DNA from: Chloroflexales bacterium
GTDB taxonomy: Bacteria; Chloroflexota; Chloroflexia; Chloroflexales; Chloroflexaceae
DNA: 7,795 nucleotides
NCBI GenBank assembly: GCA_013336035.1
Contig: JAAXUL010000346.1
Coordinates: 1-7,795 of the forward strand
Direction of reading: 5' to 3'
The notes under the pieces were generated by a model. That model had not been told where the DNA came from and made no database searches. It saw only the letters and a program-made list of their open reading frames with translations. The translations under genes and the position numbers were made by a program. Shown here piece by piece: positions 1 to 6,248 of this stretch; the first letter of the stretch is position 1; each line of letters begins with the position of its first letter.

Positions 1-19
1 ATCGTTATACTCTTCACAG

Positions 20-52
20 ACCGGGGCGATGGTGTGACAGACTCGCCCCGGT
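20..52 (+). terminator. Inverted repeat, possible terminator of an upstream gene
   Basis: Perfect 10-bp arms (ACCGGGGCGA at 20-29, TCGCCCCGGT at 43-52) enclose a 13-nt loop. The stem is very GC-rich, but it is followed only by a pyrimidine-rich stretch (ACATTTCCACTTCTTCC) and not by a true T-run. It may help end a plus-strand gene lying left of the window, in tandem with the second hairpin at 97-118. It could instead be a protein-binding inverted repeat. Confidence 0.4.
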
Positions 53-96
53 ACATTTCCACTTCTTCCCCACTGTCGCACCCCTCAACACCCCTG

Positions 97-120
97 ACGG
101 CTGCCGCAAGGCAGCCGTTT
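97..120 (+). terminator. Rho-independent-type terminator hairpin, GCAA tetraloop
   Basis: The arms ACGGCTGCC (97-105) and GGCAGCCGT (110-118) pair perfectly over 9 bp around a GCAA (GNRA) tetraloop, followed by TTT then CC. A short stable stem with a tetraloop is the usual form of an intrinsic terminator, although the T-tract is short. The T's lie on the right side, so it would act on plus-strand transcription entering from the left and insulate the regulator promoter at about 180-205. Confidence 0.6.
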
Positions 121-156
121 CCACATCCCGAGGCTGAGACACTTGCAGCGGCGACA

Positions 157-184
157 CGTCACATAGCCCTCGCTACGCGTCACA
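157..184 (+). repeat. Direct repeat CGTCACA, 21 bp apart, upstream of the WYL gene
   Basis: CGTCACA occurs at 157-163 and again at 178-184, each followed shortly by GCCC (166-169 and 185-188). The 21-bp spacing equals two turns of the DNA helix, so both copies face the same side. The second copy covers the -35 position of the promoter ending at 205. This arrangement suits a dimeric regulator, possibly the WYL protein acting on its own gene. That assignment is inference; only the repeat is seen. Confidence 0.4.
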
Positions 185-205
185 GCCCCGAGCCTGTGCT
201 ATACT
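179..205 (+). promoter_or_regulatory. Extended -10 promoter of the WYL regulator gene
   Basis: TATACT at 200-205 matches the sigma70 -10 consensus at five of six bases. It is preceded by TGC, giving an extended -10 (TGnTATACT). A poor -35 (GTCACA, 179-184) lies 15 bp upstream, which is short, but an extended -10 can work without a good -35. Transcription would start near 212 and leave a leader of about 37 nt before the ATG at 249. The leader has no convincing Shine-Dalgarno sequence. Confidence 0.5.
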
Positions 206-248
206 AGATGCGCCTCATCCTAAAGACATACAGCGACGAGCCGACGCT

Positions 249-1283
249 ATGACTCACCCGTCTGGCGGTACCAAGCGCAGCTCCTGGCTGACCTTTCGGC
301 GGCGCCTGCTGCTGGTGCGCACGCTCTTGCGCAGCCCCGCCACCAGTGGCGATCTGGTCGCCGCGATCAACGGCGAGCTCGGCGAGCAGGGCTACCCCGT
401 GGCCGCCGCCGCCGCGCTCAAGCACGACTTCGACGCACTCAAGGGCGAGTACGGGTGCCAGATTCGCTACCACCGGCCCTCGCGCCGCTATGTGCTCGAC
501 GACCTCGGCGAGCTGGCCCTGCTCGATCTGCCCGACCCCTGTATGGAGGCGCTGGCCTTCCTGGAGGCTAGCTTCCCTGATGGGAGCGGGCTGCCCCAGC
601 ACGCCAACCTGCGCGATCTGCTCGAGCGCATTGTCCTGCTGCTCCCGCCGGCACGCCAGGCCCAGCATCGGCGCCGCCGCAGCACCATGCGCCTCGGCGT
701 GAGCCGCGGCGCCGGCCCGATCGATCAGCAGACCCTCGCCGTCGTGAAGCAGGCTATCGACGAGCGGCGCGAGCTCTGCTTCGACTACCTCAGCACCTTC
801 GATACCGAGCACCCCCGCCGCCACCGCGTCGCCCCGTACGGCATCACGGTTCGCCCCGAGGGGCACAGCTACCTTGACGCCACCGTGCTTGAGGTGACCC
901 CCAGGAGCGGCGAGACAACCCACGCGGCCATCGACTATAGGCTCGACCGCATCGTGCCAGGCACGGCCATAGTGCTGCCCACGATGCTCCCGCCGGCGCG
1001 GATCTCGCCGCCAACCTGCACCGTGCGCTACACCCTGGCGCCCCAGGTTTCCCGCCGGCGCGATGTGGCGGCGTACTTCCCCAACACCCGGATCGTCTAC
1101 CTCCCCGATGGTAGCGCCGAGGTCACGGGCAGCGTCACCAACCTCTGGCAGGCGCGCCAGATCCTCCTCCGCTACGGCGACGCCTGCATCGTCCACGAGC
1201 CGCCCGAGCTCGTGACTATGTTCCGCCGCACCGCCCAGGGCCTCGCCCGCCTCTACGAGTGCGAGGGCCACACCGAGCGTTAG
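249..1283 (+). CDS. WYL-domain transcriptional regulator (HTH + WYL + C-terminal WCX-like region)
   Basis: The 344-residue protein has the usual layout and length of WYL-family regulators. An N-terminal helical, probably winged-helix region (about 15-85, rich in basic residues, with a FRRRLLLVRTLL helix) should bind DNA. A linker rich in Arg follows (about 135-150). The WYL domain covers about 158-240 (ELCFDYLS, RHRVAPYGITVRPEGHSYL, YRLDRI). The C-terminal part (about 256-336) contains ILLRYGDACIVHEPPEL and fits the WCX extension. The name-giving W-Y-L triplet reads S-Y-L here (207-209). WYL domains are thought to sense ligands, often nucleotides or nucleic acid, and many members regulate defence or DNA-damage genes; no such genes are present here. 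The ATG at 249 lies just downstream of an extended -10 promoter but has only a weak ribosome binding site. The target genes are unknown; autoregulation through the repeats at 157-184 is possible. Confidence 0.85.
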   Translation: MTHPSGGTKRSSWLTFRRRLLLVRTLLRSPATSGDLVAAINGELGEQGYPVAAAAALKHDFDALKGEYGCQIRYHRPSRRYVLDDLGELALLDLPDPCMEALAFLEASFPDGSGLPQHANLRDLLERIVLLLPPARQAQHRRRRSTMRLGVSRGAGPIDQQTLAVVKQAIDERRELCFDYLSTFDTEHPRRHRVAPYGITVRPEGHSYLDATVLEVTPRSGETTHAAIDYRLDRIVPGTAIVLPTMLPPARISPPTCTVRYTLAPQVSRRRDVAAYFPNTRIVYLPDGSAEVTGSVTNLWQARQILLRYGDACIVHEPPELVTMFRRTAQGLARLYECEGHTER

Positions 1284-1491
1284 CCTGGCAGGTCCATCGG
1301 ACCGGTCTAGACAATGCCGGCAACTCGGTTGCGAAAAGACCACAGAAGACACTCCCGTGCCAGGGGCGCGGTACACTGAGTGCGCCCCGAATCGCGCCGA
1401 TACGATCAGGGAGCACAGCACAACCAGCAGAGCGCCACGACGGCGCGTGCGCGAGGCCGCGCACCCCCGTGCCACGAAGGCAGGCACCCCT

Positions 1492-1998
1492 ATGTTTATC
1501 CATCCCCCTGTGACCATCCGCCCCGCCGAGGCCGCCGACTGCGACGCCCTCTGCGAGCTGTTCCTCGACTTCCACGACTTCCACACCCGCGGCGTGCCCG
1601 ACAGGCTTACGACCATGCGCGACCCGGCCGGCCGCCACCGCGAGGAGCTCGCAGCGCGCCTGGCGAGCCTGGCGGCAGGCCACGGCTCGAACCTGATCGT
1701 GGCCGAGCTTGACGGTGAGCTGGCTGGCGTCGTCGAGGTCTACCTGCGCCAGAGCGACCCGAGCGCGCCCGTGGTGCCGCGCAAGTACGCCTACCTGCAG
1801 AGCCTGATGGTGGCCGAGCACGCCCGCGGCGAGGGCCTTGGCGCTCTGCTCCTGGCCGCCGCCGAGGCCTGGGCCCGCGACCGGGGCGCCAGCGAGATCC
1901 AGCTCGACGTCTGGGAGTTCCCCGATGGCCCGCTGTCCTTCTACGAGCGCCATGGCTACCACACCATGCGGCGCTCGCTGGTGCGCAGGCTCAGCTAG
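1492..1998 (+). CDS. GNAT-family N-acetyltransferase
   Basis: A 168-residue protein of typical single-domain GNAT length, expected to move an acetyl group from acetyl-CoA to an amine; the substrate cannot be told from sequence. The opening VTIRPAEAADCDAL (7-20) is the usual first strand and helix. Motif A is clear: YLQSLMVAEHARGEGLGALL (101-120), with the pyrophosphate-binding R-G-x-G-x-G type signature at 112-117. The C-terminal LSFYERHGYH (148-157) is the typical motif B end. I chose the ATG at 1492 because the GNAT fold begins there and a GAAGG lies at 1476-1480. An in-frame ATG at 1357 would add 45 residues of low-complexity Arg/Ala-rich sequence unlike any GNAT N-terminus. The gap of 208 bp from the WYL gene holds no strong promoter, so co-transcription with it is possible. 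The stop codon shares the CTAG at 1995-1998 with the convergent transporter gene. Confidence 0.87.
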   Translation: MFIHPPVTIRPAEAADCDALCELFLDFHDFHTRGVPDRLTTMRDPAGRHREELAARLASLAAGHGSNLIVAELDGELAGVVEVYLRQSDPSAPVVPRKYAYLQSLMVAEHARGEGLGALLLAAAEAWARDRGASEIQLDVWEFPDGPLSFYERHGYHTMRRSLVRRLS

Positions 1999-3413
1999 GC
2001 CCCTGTCGCCTCCCCCGTAGCGACAGCCACCCCCATCTCCTCGCCGTGGGCCTTGAGGCCCAGGCTCAGCAGGAACATCACGGCCATCATCGCAGAGGCG
2101 GTCAGGTAGGCCACAGCGAGGCCGCTCATACCGCCGCCCCGCGCGTCGGCCAGCGTGCTCAGGGCCGCCACTACCAGCAGGCTCCCCACGCTGATCGAGA
2201 CATTGATCAGACCCTGGGCGGCGGCCCGCTGCTCGGCGCCCACCTCATTGAGCACGATCGTGCGCAGGGTGCCGCCGACCACGATCCCCACGCCGAGGCC
2301 CACAAGCATGCTGGCCGGCATAAAGACCCACAGGCCCAGGCCCGTTCCCGTGAGAGGCAGCATAGCCGAGCCGGCCGCGAGGGTGCCGAAGCCGATCAGC
2401 ATCACCAGGCGTGAGCCCAGGGTGTTCAGCAGCCGCCCGAAGCCCATCGAGCCTGCCGCCGAGACCACGACCAGCGGGAGCAGCAGCATCCCGGCCTGCT
2501 TCGCGGCGATGCCAAGCCCCGCGACGGCCACCGAGGAGATGAAGACCACGCTGCCCATACCGAAGCCGGCCCCGACGCAGAGGATGTAGGTCAGGGCGAG
2601 CTGACGGGTGGTGAACAGGTTCAGGGGCACCACGGGCCGCGCGGCGCGCCGCTCGACAGCGATCAGCGCCGGGACGCACAGAGCGGCGATGGCCAGTAGG
2701 GCCGGCCAGAGGGTCACACCGAGCGACTTGTCGATCACGCGGTTGATGCCGAGCACCAGGCAGCTGAGGGTCGCCGCCACTAGCAGGATGCCTGGCCAGT
2801 CGATCGGCGCGGGCGAGCCCGAGGCCCCGACTCGGGGCAGGTTGCGGTTACCCAGCCAGAGCACGACGGCAGCCACGGGCAGGTTGATCAGAAAGATCCA
2901 GTGCCACGAGAGGACGGCAAGGATCAGCGAGGCGACCAGAGGCCCGAGGAGAAAGGCCATGCCGAAGGTCGCCCCGATCAGGCCCAGGGCCTTGCCCCGC
3001 TCGGCAGGCGGGAAGACGTCGCCGACCACCGCGCTGGCCGTCGGGTTCACGCCGCCAGCGCTGAAACCCTGGATGGCTCGCCCGAGCAGCACCACCCAGA
3101 ATGATGGCGCGAAGGCGATCACCAGCGAGCCGAGGGCGAAGCCGGCCACGCAGAGTAAGTAGATCGGGCGGCGCCCGTAGCGGTCGCTCAGAGCCGCCAT
3201 CAGGGTCGTGCTGCTCATAATGAACAGGCTGAAGACGATCGTCACCATGCCGATCTGGCTATTGTCGATGCCGAAGGCATCGCGCAGGGCCGGCACGGCC
3301 GGGGCGATGATCGCCACATCCAGAGCGGCCATGAAGACGCCGAGGAAGAGGACGGTAAGGATACGGCGCCGCGCCTGAGGGTCGAGGTCGGCGTTGCGGC
3401 TGGTGGCAGACAT
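1995..3413 (-). CDS. MFS transporter, DHA2 (EmrB/QacA-type) drug/proton antiporter
   Basis: A 472-residue inner-membrane protein. By eye I count about 14 hydrophobic segments (18-38, 52-74, 84-103, 105-125, 143-165, 170-187, 206-223, 233-253, 272-292, 298-320, 336-354, 360-382, 400-422, 430-453), the number expected of the DHA2 family. Seen motifs are LDVAIIAPAVP (31-41, motif D1 with the membrane Asp), SDRYGRRPIY (76-85, motif A in loop 2-3), LLGRAIQGFSAGG (109-121, motif B with its Arg) and GATFGMAFLLGP (147-158, the antiporter motif C). Such proteins expel drugs or other toxic compounds in exchange for protons; the substrate is not predictable. The start at 3413 is fixed by AGGAGG four bases upstream and a TATAAT promoter at 3445-3450. 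A longer reading frame starting at 3524 would run through the promoter. A palindromic operator implies induction by release of a repressor. It may share the detoxification context of the oxidoreductase upstream, but that is inference. Confidence 0.92.
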   Translation of the reverse strand: MSATSRNADLDPQARRRILTVLFLGVFMAALDVAIIAPAVPALRDAFGIDNSQIGMVTIVFSLFIMSSTTLMAALSDRYGRRPIYLLCVAGFALGSLVIAFAPSFWVVLLGRAIQGFSAGGVNPTASAVVGDVFPPAERGKALGLIGATFGMAFLLGPLVASLILAVLSWHWIFLINLPVAAVVLWLGNRNLPRVGASGSPAPIDWPGILLVAATLSCLVLGINRVIDKSLGVTLWPALLAIAALCVPALIAVERRAARPVVPLNLFTTRQLALTYILCVGAGFGMGSVVFISSVAVAGLGIAAKQAGMLLLPLVVVSAAGSMGFGRLLNTLGSRLVMLIGFGTLAAGSAMLPLTGTGLGLWVFMPASMLVGLGVGIVVGGTLRTIVLNEVGAEQRAAAQGLINVSISVGSLLVVAALSTLADARGGGMSGLAVAYLTASAMMAVMFLLSLGLKAHGEEMGVAVATGEATGA

Positions 3414-3417
3414 AGAG

Positions 3418-3423
3418 CCTCCT
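3418..3423 (-). promoter_or_regulatory. Ribosome binding site AGGAGG deciding the MFS start
   Basis: On the minus strand GTAGGAGG is followed by CTCT and the ATG at 3413. It is a full-strength anti-16S match. The spacing of four bases from the core is short, but no other in-frame start has a comparable site, so it rules out the upstream ATG codons at 3446 and 3524. Confidence 0.8.
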
Positions 3424-3444
3424 ACTTCGCTTATGACGCCGCCC

Positions 3445-3475
3445 ATTATAGCCGATTTTCGGAAAAAATAGTCAG
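3445..3475 (-). promoter_or_regulatory. Sigma70-type promoter of the MFS gene
   Basis: Reading the minus strand, a perfect TATAAT lies at 3450-3445. The -35 is weaker: CTGACT (3475-3470) with a 19-bp spacer, or TGACTA (3474-3469) with 18 bp. Transcription should begin near 3438, giving a leader of about 25 nt that holds the AGGAGG. The -35 lies inside the 18-bp palindrome at 3468-3485, so a bound protein would block RNA polymerase. The spacer also carries the small inverted repeat CCGA-TTT-TCGG (3452-3462). Confidence 0.75.
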
Positions 3476-3485
3476 CGCTGACTAT
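3468..3485. promoter_or_regulatory. 18-bp perfect palindrome, probable repressor operator of the MFS gene
   Basis: ATAGTCAGCGCTGACTAT is identical to its own reverse complement over all 18 bases and has no central spacer. It overlaps the -35 element of the transporter promoter. A palindrome of this length and position is typical of operators for homodimeric TetR-family (or MarR-family) repressors of efflux pumps. No such regulator is encoded in the window, so the protein that binds is unknown. Confidence 0.7.
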
Positions 3486-3520
3486 GATCCGCTTCCACCG
3501 TCGGCACCCCGGCGGCTGAT

Positions 3521-3551
3521 GCACAGACGCCCCTCGGGTGGGCGCCCGTGC
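3521..3551 (-). terminator. Hairpin after the molybdenum hydroxylase operon, possible terminator
   Basis: Arms at 3521-3532 and 3540-3551 pair over 12 positions with two A·C mismatches around a 7-nt loop. It lies 26 bp downstream of the stop of the large-subunit gene (minus strand) and just upstream of the pump promoter. It is the only candidate for ending the operon. No T-run follows on either strand, so termination may be incomplete or Rho-dependent. Confidence 0.35.
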
Positions 3552-3576
3552 ACCTTATCGTCAGCGTGCCAGGCCG

Positions 3577-5649
3577 CTAGCCCGCCTCGGCCAGCCTGAT
3601 CGGCAGGCGCCTGATACGCTTGCCGGTGGCGGCGTACACGGCATTGGCCACCGCGGGCGGGATGGCCGGATAGCCCAGCTCGCCGACGCCGCCGGGCTCT
3701 TCCTGGCTCGGCACAAGATAGGTCTCGATCCGTGGCACAGCGCTGATCCGCAGCCAGCCGTAGTCGCTGAGCTGCTGCTGCTCCACCTGCCCGCCCTGCA
3801 CCGTAATCTCGGCGCTGAGCGCCGTCGCCAGGCCGTCGATCACCGCGCCCTCGATCTGGGCCTCAATCGTCCGCGGGTTTACCGCAATCCCGCAGTCCGC
3901 CGCCGACACCACCCGCCGCACTATGATCTGGCCGTCCGCGACCGACAGCTCGACCACCTGGGCGATGAACGAGCCATAATCGTACAGGCAGGCGATGCCG
4001 CGCCCAGACCCGGCGGGGAGCGGCCCCCCCCAGCCGGCGCGCTCGGCAGCCATAGCCAGTACCCGCTGCATGCGCGGCGATGCGGCAAGCCGCAGGCGCA
4101 GCGCGAGCGGGTCCACCCCCCCCGCGACCGCCAGCTCGTCGAAAAACCCCTCGCTGGCGAAGGTCGTCTGCGAGCGGTGGACCGAGCGCCATGTGCCGGT
4201 GGGGACCGGCTGCGGGGCGATGATCGCGTCCTGGTTCACCGACGCGATCGTGTAGGGCAGGTCCATGCTGGCCACGAGCCAGGGCTTGACATGCCAGGAG
4301 ATACCCGGCGTCACGAAGTTGTGCGACCAGGCGACCGGCAGGCCCGCCTCGTCGAGGCCGGCGCGCAGAGCATGCTGGCTCGCGGGCCGGTAGAAGTCGT
4401 GCCGCATATCGTCGTCACGGCTCCACACCACCTGGGCGGGGGCGCCCACGGCCTTGGAGATCTCGACCGCCTCGGCGATATAGTCGCTCTCTAGCCGGCG
4501 GCCGAAGCCCCCCCCGAGCAGCGTCACATTCACGGTCACCGCGTCAGCAGGCAGGTTTAGCAGCCTGGCGACCAGATCCCGCGCCGCGAGCGGATTCTGC
4601 GTCGGCGCCCAGATCTCGCAGCGGTCGGCGCGCACATCGGCGACGGCGTTCATCGGCTCCATGGGGGCGTGGGCCAGATACGGCAGCGTGTAGATGGCCT
4701 CGAGCGTACGAGCGACCGGCGCCTTCAGCTCTAGCGGCTGCGCCTGGGCCAGCAGATCCCGCAGGATACTCTCGCTGCTGAGCTGCGCGTTCGGGCCCTC
4801 GGCCCAGGTCACTTTCAGCTGGGCGCGGCCGAGCATTACCGCCCAGGTGGTCTCGCCCACAACGGCGACCCCTGTCGAGATCTGGACCGCCTCGAGCACG
4901 CCGGCAGCCGCCTTTGTCTGGGTCGCATCGAAGCTGGCGACTTTGCCGCCAAAGACTGGCGACCGCGCGACCGTGGCGTAGCGCATCCCCGGGACCCGCA
5001 CGTCCAGGCCATAGACGGCGCTGCCGTCTACCACCCGCGGGTTGTCGATTCGGGCGGTCGGCGTTCCGATGAGCTTAAAGTCGGCCACATGCTTGAGCTG
5101 CGGCGGCGTCTCGGGGACCGGCAGGCTCGCGGCCGCCACCGCCAGCTGGCCGTAGCTAAACCGGCGCCCCGTGGCGCCATGCACCACATAGCCATCCCCG
5201 GTCTGGCAGGCCGTCGTATCTACCTGCCAGGTCTGCGCCGCGGCGGTGACCAGCAGCTGGCGCGCCGTCGCGGCGGCTGTGCGCAGCGGGGCCCAGAGCT
5301 GCCGGGTGCTCTCGCTGCCCCCCGTAAACTGATTGCCGTACTGCGGGTGCGCGCGCGCCTGCTCAACCCTGATCTGCGACCAGTCGGCGTCGAGCTCCTC
5401 GGCGACGATCATCGCCATCGAGGTGCGCACGCCCTGGCCCATCTCCGACTTCGCGACAGTGACGGTGACGGTATTGTCTGTGTCGATGCGGACCCATACA
5501 TCGGGGCGAGTCGAGGGGGCGAGCGGCTCGTCCCCCCGCTGGAGGAGCCGGCGATAGGCGAAGATGCCGCCGCCAACCAGGACGCTGGCCCCAGCGGTCG
5601 CTGAGACAATCAGGAAGCTGCGGCGGCTGAGGACTCGTCTGTCATTCAC
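3577..5649 (-). CDS. Molybdopterin-binding large subunit, isoquinoline 1-oxidoreductase beta / aldehyde oxidoreductase type (xanthine dehydrogenase family)
   Basis: A 690-residue molybdenum hydroxylase large subunit, expected to hydroxylate an N-heterocycle or oxidise an aldehyde with water as oxygen source. It passes electrons to the [2Fe-2S] partner encoded just upstream. The N-terminus has a twin-arginine signal (SRRSFLIVSA, R9-R10, then a hydrophobic stretch to about 30), so it is probably exported folded by Tat and may stay anchored. Cofactor motifs in order are SEMGQG (68-73), LPYLAHAPMEPMNA (322-335), LLGGGFGRR (377-385), GTWRSV (485-490) and GVGELG (654-659), with the catalytic Glu at 657. 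The length is slightly below the usual 700-790 residues of this subfamily. The start is GTG at 5649, overlapping the upstream TGA as GTGA with AGGAGG seven bases before, which implies translational coupling. The frame contains three octa-G runs. The substrate cannot be named from sequence. Confidence 0.92.
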   Translation of the reverse strand: MNDRRVLSRRSFLIVSATAGASVLVGGGIFAYRRLLQRGDEPLAPSTRPDVWVRIDTDNTVTVTVAKSEMGQGVRTSMAMIVAEELDADWSQIRVEQARAHPQYGNQFTGGSESTRQLWAPLRTAAATARQLLVTAAAQTWQVDTTACQTGDGYVVHGATGRRFSYGQLAVAAASLPVPETPPQLKHVADFKLIGTPTARIDNPRVVDGSAVYGLDVRVPGMRYATVARSPVFGGKVASFDATQTKAAAGVLEAVQISTGVAVVGETTWAVMLGRAQLKVTWAEGPNAQLSSESILRDLLAQAQPLELKAPVARTLEAIYTLPYLAHAPMEPMNAVADVRADRCEIWAPTQNPLAARDLVARLLNLPADAVTVNVTLLGGGFGRRLESDYIAEAVEISKAVGAPAQVVWSRDDDMRHDFYRPASQHALRAGLDEAGLPVAWSHNFVTPGISWHVKPWLVASMDLPYTIASVNQDAIIAPQPVPTGTWRSVHRSQTTFASEGFFDELAVAGGVDPLALRLRLAASPRMQRVLAMAAERAGWGGPLPAGSGRGIACLYDYGSFIAQVVELSVADGQIIVRRVVSAADCGIAVNPRTIEAQIEGAVIDGLATALSAEITVQGGQVEQQQLSDYGWLRISAVPRIETYLVPSQEEPGGVGELGYPAIPPAVANAVYAATGKRIRRLPIRLAEAG

Positions 5650-6110
5650 TTTCCAGCCTCCTCAGCGGCCCGGCGGATGGCCCGGCTGATGCGCTGGTAT
5701 GTGCCGCAGCGACAGAAGTTATTCTCCATCGCCGCGATAATCTCGCTCTCGCCAGGGTGGGGGTTCTTCGCAAGCAGGGCCGCGGCGCTCATGATCTGGC
5801 CGGACTGGCAGTAGCCACACTGTGGCACATCCTCGGCCAGCCAGGCCTGCTGCAGAGGGTGGCTGTGTTCGGCCGACAGCCCCTCGATCGTGGTGACCCT
5901 GCGCCCATCCACCAGGGCGACCGGGGTCAGGCACGCGCGCACGGGCTCGTCGTCCAGATGGACAACACATGCGCCGCAGACGCCGACGCCACAGCCATAC
6001 TTCGTTCCACTGAGGCCGACGAGGTCGCGCAGTAGCCAGAGCAGCGGCATGTCCGGAGGGGCTTCGATGGTCTGCCGCTGGCCATTGATCGTCACGGTGA
6101 TTGACGGCAT
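5646..6110 (-). CDS. (2Fe-2S)-binding small subunit of the molybdenum hydroxylase (isoquinoline 1-oxidoreductase alpha type)
   Basis: A 154-residue protein of the usual length for the small iron-sulfur subunit. It carries electrons from the molybdenum site of the large subunit to an outside acceptor. All eight cluster-ligand cysteines are present. The plant-ferredoxin-type N-terminal cluster uses C40, C45, C48 (CGVGVCGAC) and C60. The C-terminal four-helix cluster domain uses C98, C101 (CGYC), C133 and C135 (CRC). There is no signal peptide, so it probably leaves the cytoplasm bound to the Tat-tagged partner. ATG at 6110 is the start; AGGAGG at 6127-6122 is a slightly long 11 bases away. It is the first gene of the two-gene operon. 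No FAD subunit, cytochrome c subunit or XdhC-type maturation factor is in the window. I see no strong promoter in the 138 bp before it. Confidence 0.94.
   Translation of the reverse strand: MPSITVTINGQRQTIEAPPDMPLLWLLRDLVGLSGTKYGCGVGVCGACVVHLDDEPVRACLTPVALVDGRRVTTIEGLSAEHSHPLQQAWLAEDVPQCGYCQSGQIMSAAALLAKNPHPGESEIIAAMENNFCRCGTYQRISRAIRRAAEEAGK
5657..5662 (-). promoter_or_regulatory. Ribosome binding site AGGAGG supporting the GTG start of the large subunit
   Basis: The minus strand reads GAGGAGG, then seven bases (CTGGAAA), then GTG at 5649. The site lies inside the 3' end of the small-subunit gene. With the GTGA stop/start overlap it indicates coupled translation and a fixed ratio of the two subunits. 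It is the reason for accepting a GTG start. Confidence 0.8.
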
Positions 6111-6212
6111 ATGCTGATGGTCCTCCTCATTCCAATCCTATCAGATGATCCAGCGCCCAGGCAAGCTGTAGGGAAAGGTCACCATAACCAAGAACGTGCC
6201 ACCGGCCTATAG

Positions 6213-6241
6213 TTGCGTGCGGCGCGTCATTATGGCACAAT
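6213..6241 (+). promoter_or_regulatory. Weak candidate promoter for the kinase gene, possibly leaderless
   Basis: TTGCGT (6213-6218) and CACAAT (6236-6241) stand 17 bp apart and match the -35 and -10 consensus at only three and four bases. If used, transcription would begin at about 6248, practically at the ATG at 6249. No Shine-Dalgarno sequence precedes that ATG, which agrees with a leaderless mRNA. The evidence is thin. Confidence 0.25.
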
Positions 6242-6248
6242 CGTTCCT

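Noticed and set aside
1357..1491. 45-residue N-terminal extension of the GNAT protein from the ATG at 1357
   Set aside because: Arg/Ala-rich sequence with no family similarity. The GNAT fold starts at the ATG at 1492.
1284..1491. Promoter or terminator between the WYL and GNAT genes (TACACT at 1372-1377; GGTCC-ATC-GGACC at 1291-1303)
   Set aside because: The -10-like element has no -35 at a usable distance, and the hairpin is only 5 bp without a T-run. The gap holds nothing firmly supported.
204..1616. 470-residue minus-strand open frame opposite the WYL gene and the start of the GNAT gene
   Set aside because: It is antisense to a recognisable WYL protein. Its residue pattern (Ala/Gly/Val/Glu/Arg-rich without domain motifs) is what GC-rich antisense frames give.
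1216..1962. 248-residue minus-strand open frame opposite the GNAT gene
   Set aside because: Antisense to a protein with clear GNAT motifs, no ribosome binding site, low-complexity translation.
3414..3524. 37-residue N-terminal extension of the MFS protein from the ATG at 3524
   Set aside because: It would run through the TATAAT promoter and the operator palindrome; the AGGAGG at 3418-3423 marks the start at 3413.
3538..4494. 318-residue plus-strand open frame opposite the molybdopterin subunit
   Set aside because: Arg/His/Pro/Gly-rich shadow of a well-conserved gene; no motif of its own.
6128..6248. Promoter of the molybdenum hydroxylase operon (TAGGAT at 6140-6135 with TTGCCT upstream)
   Set aside because: It would start transcription at about the ribosome binding site, and both boxes are poor matches. 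A real promoter probably exists in this gap but cannot be placed by eye.
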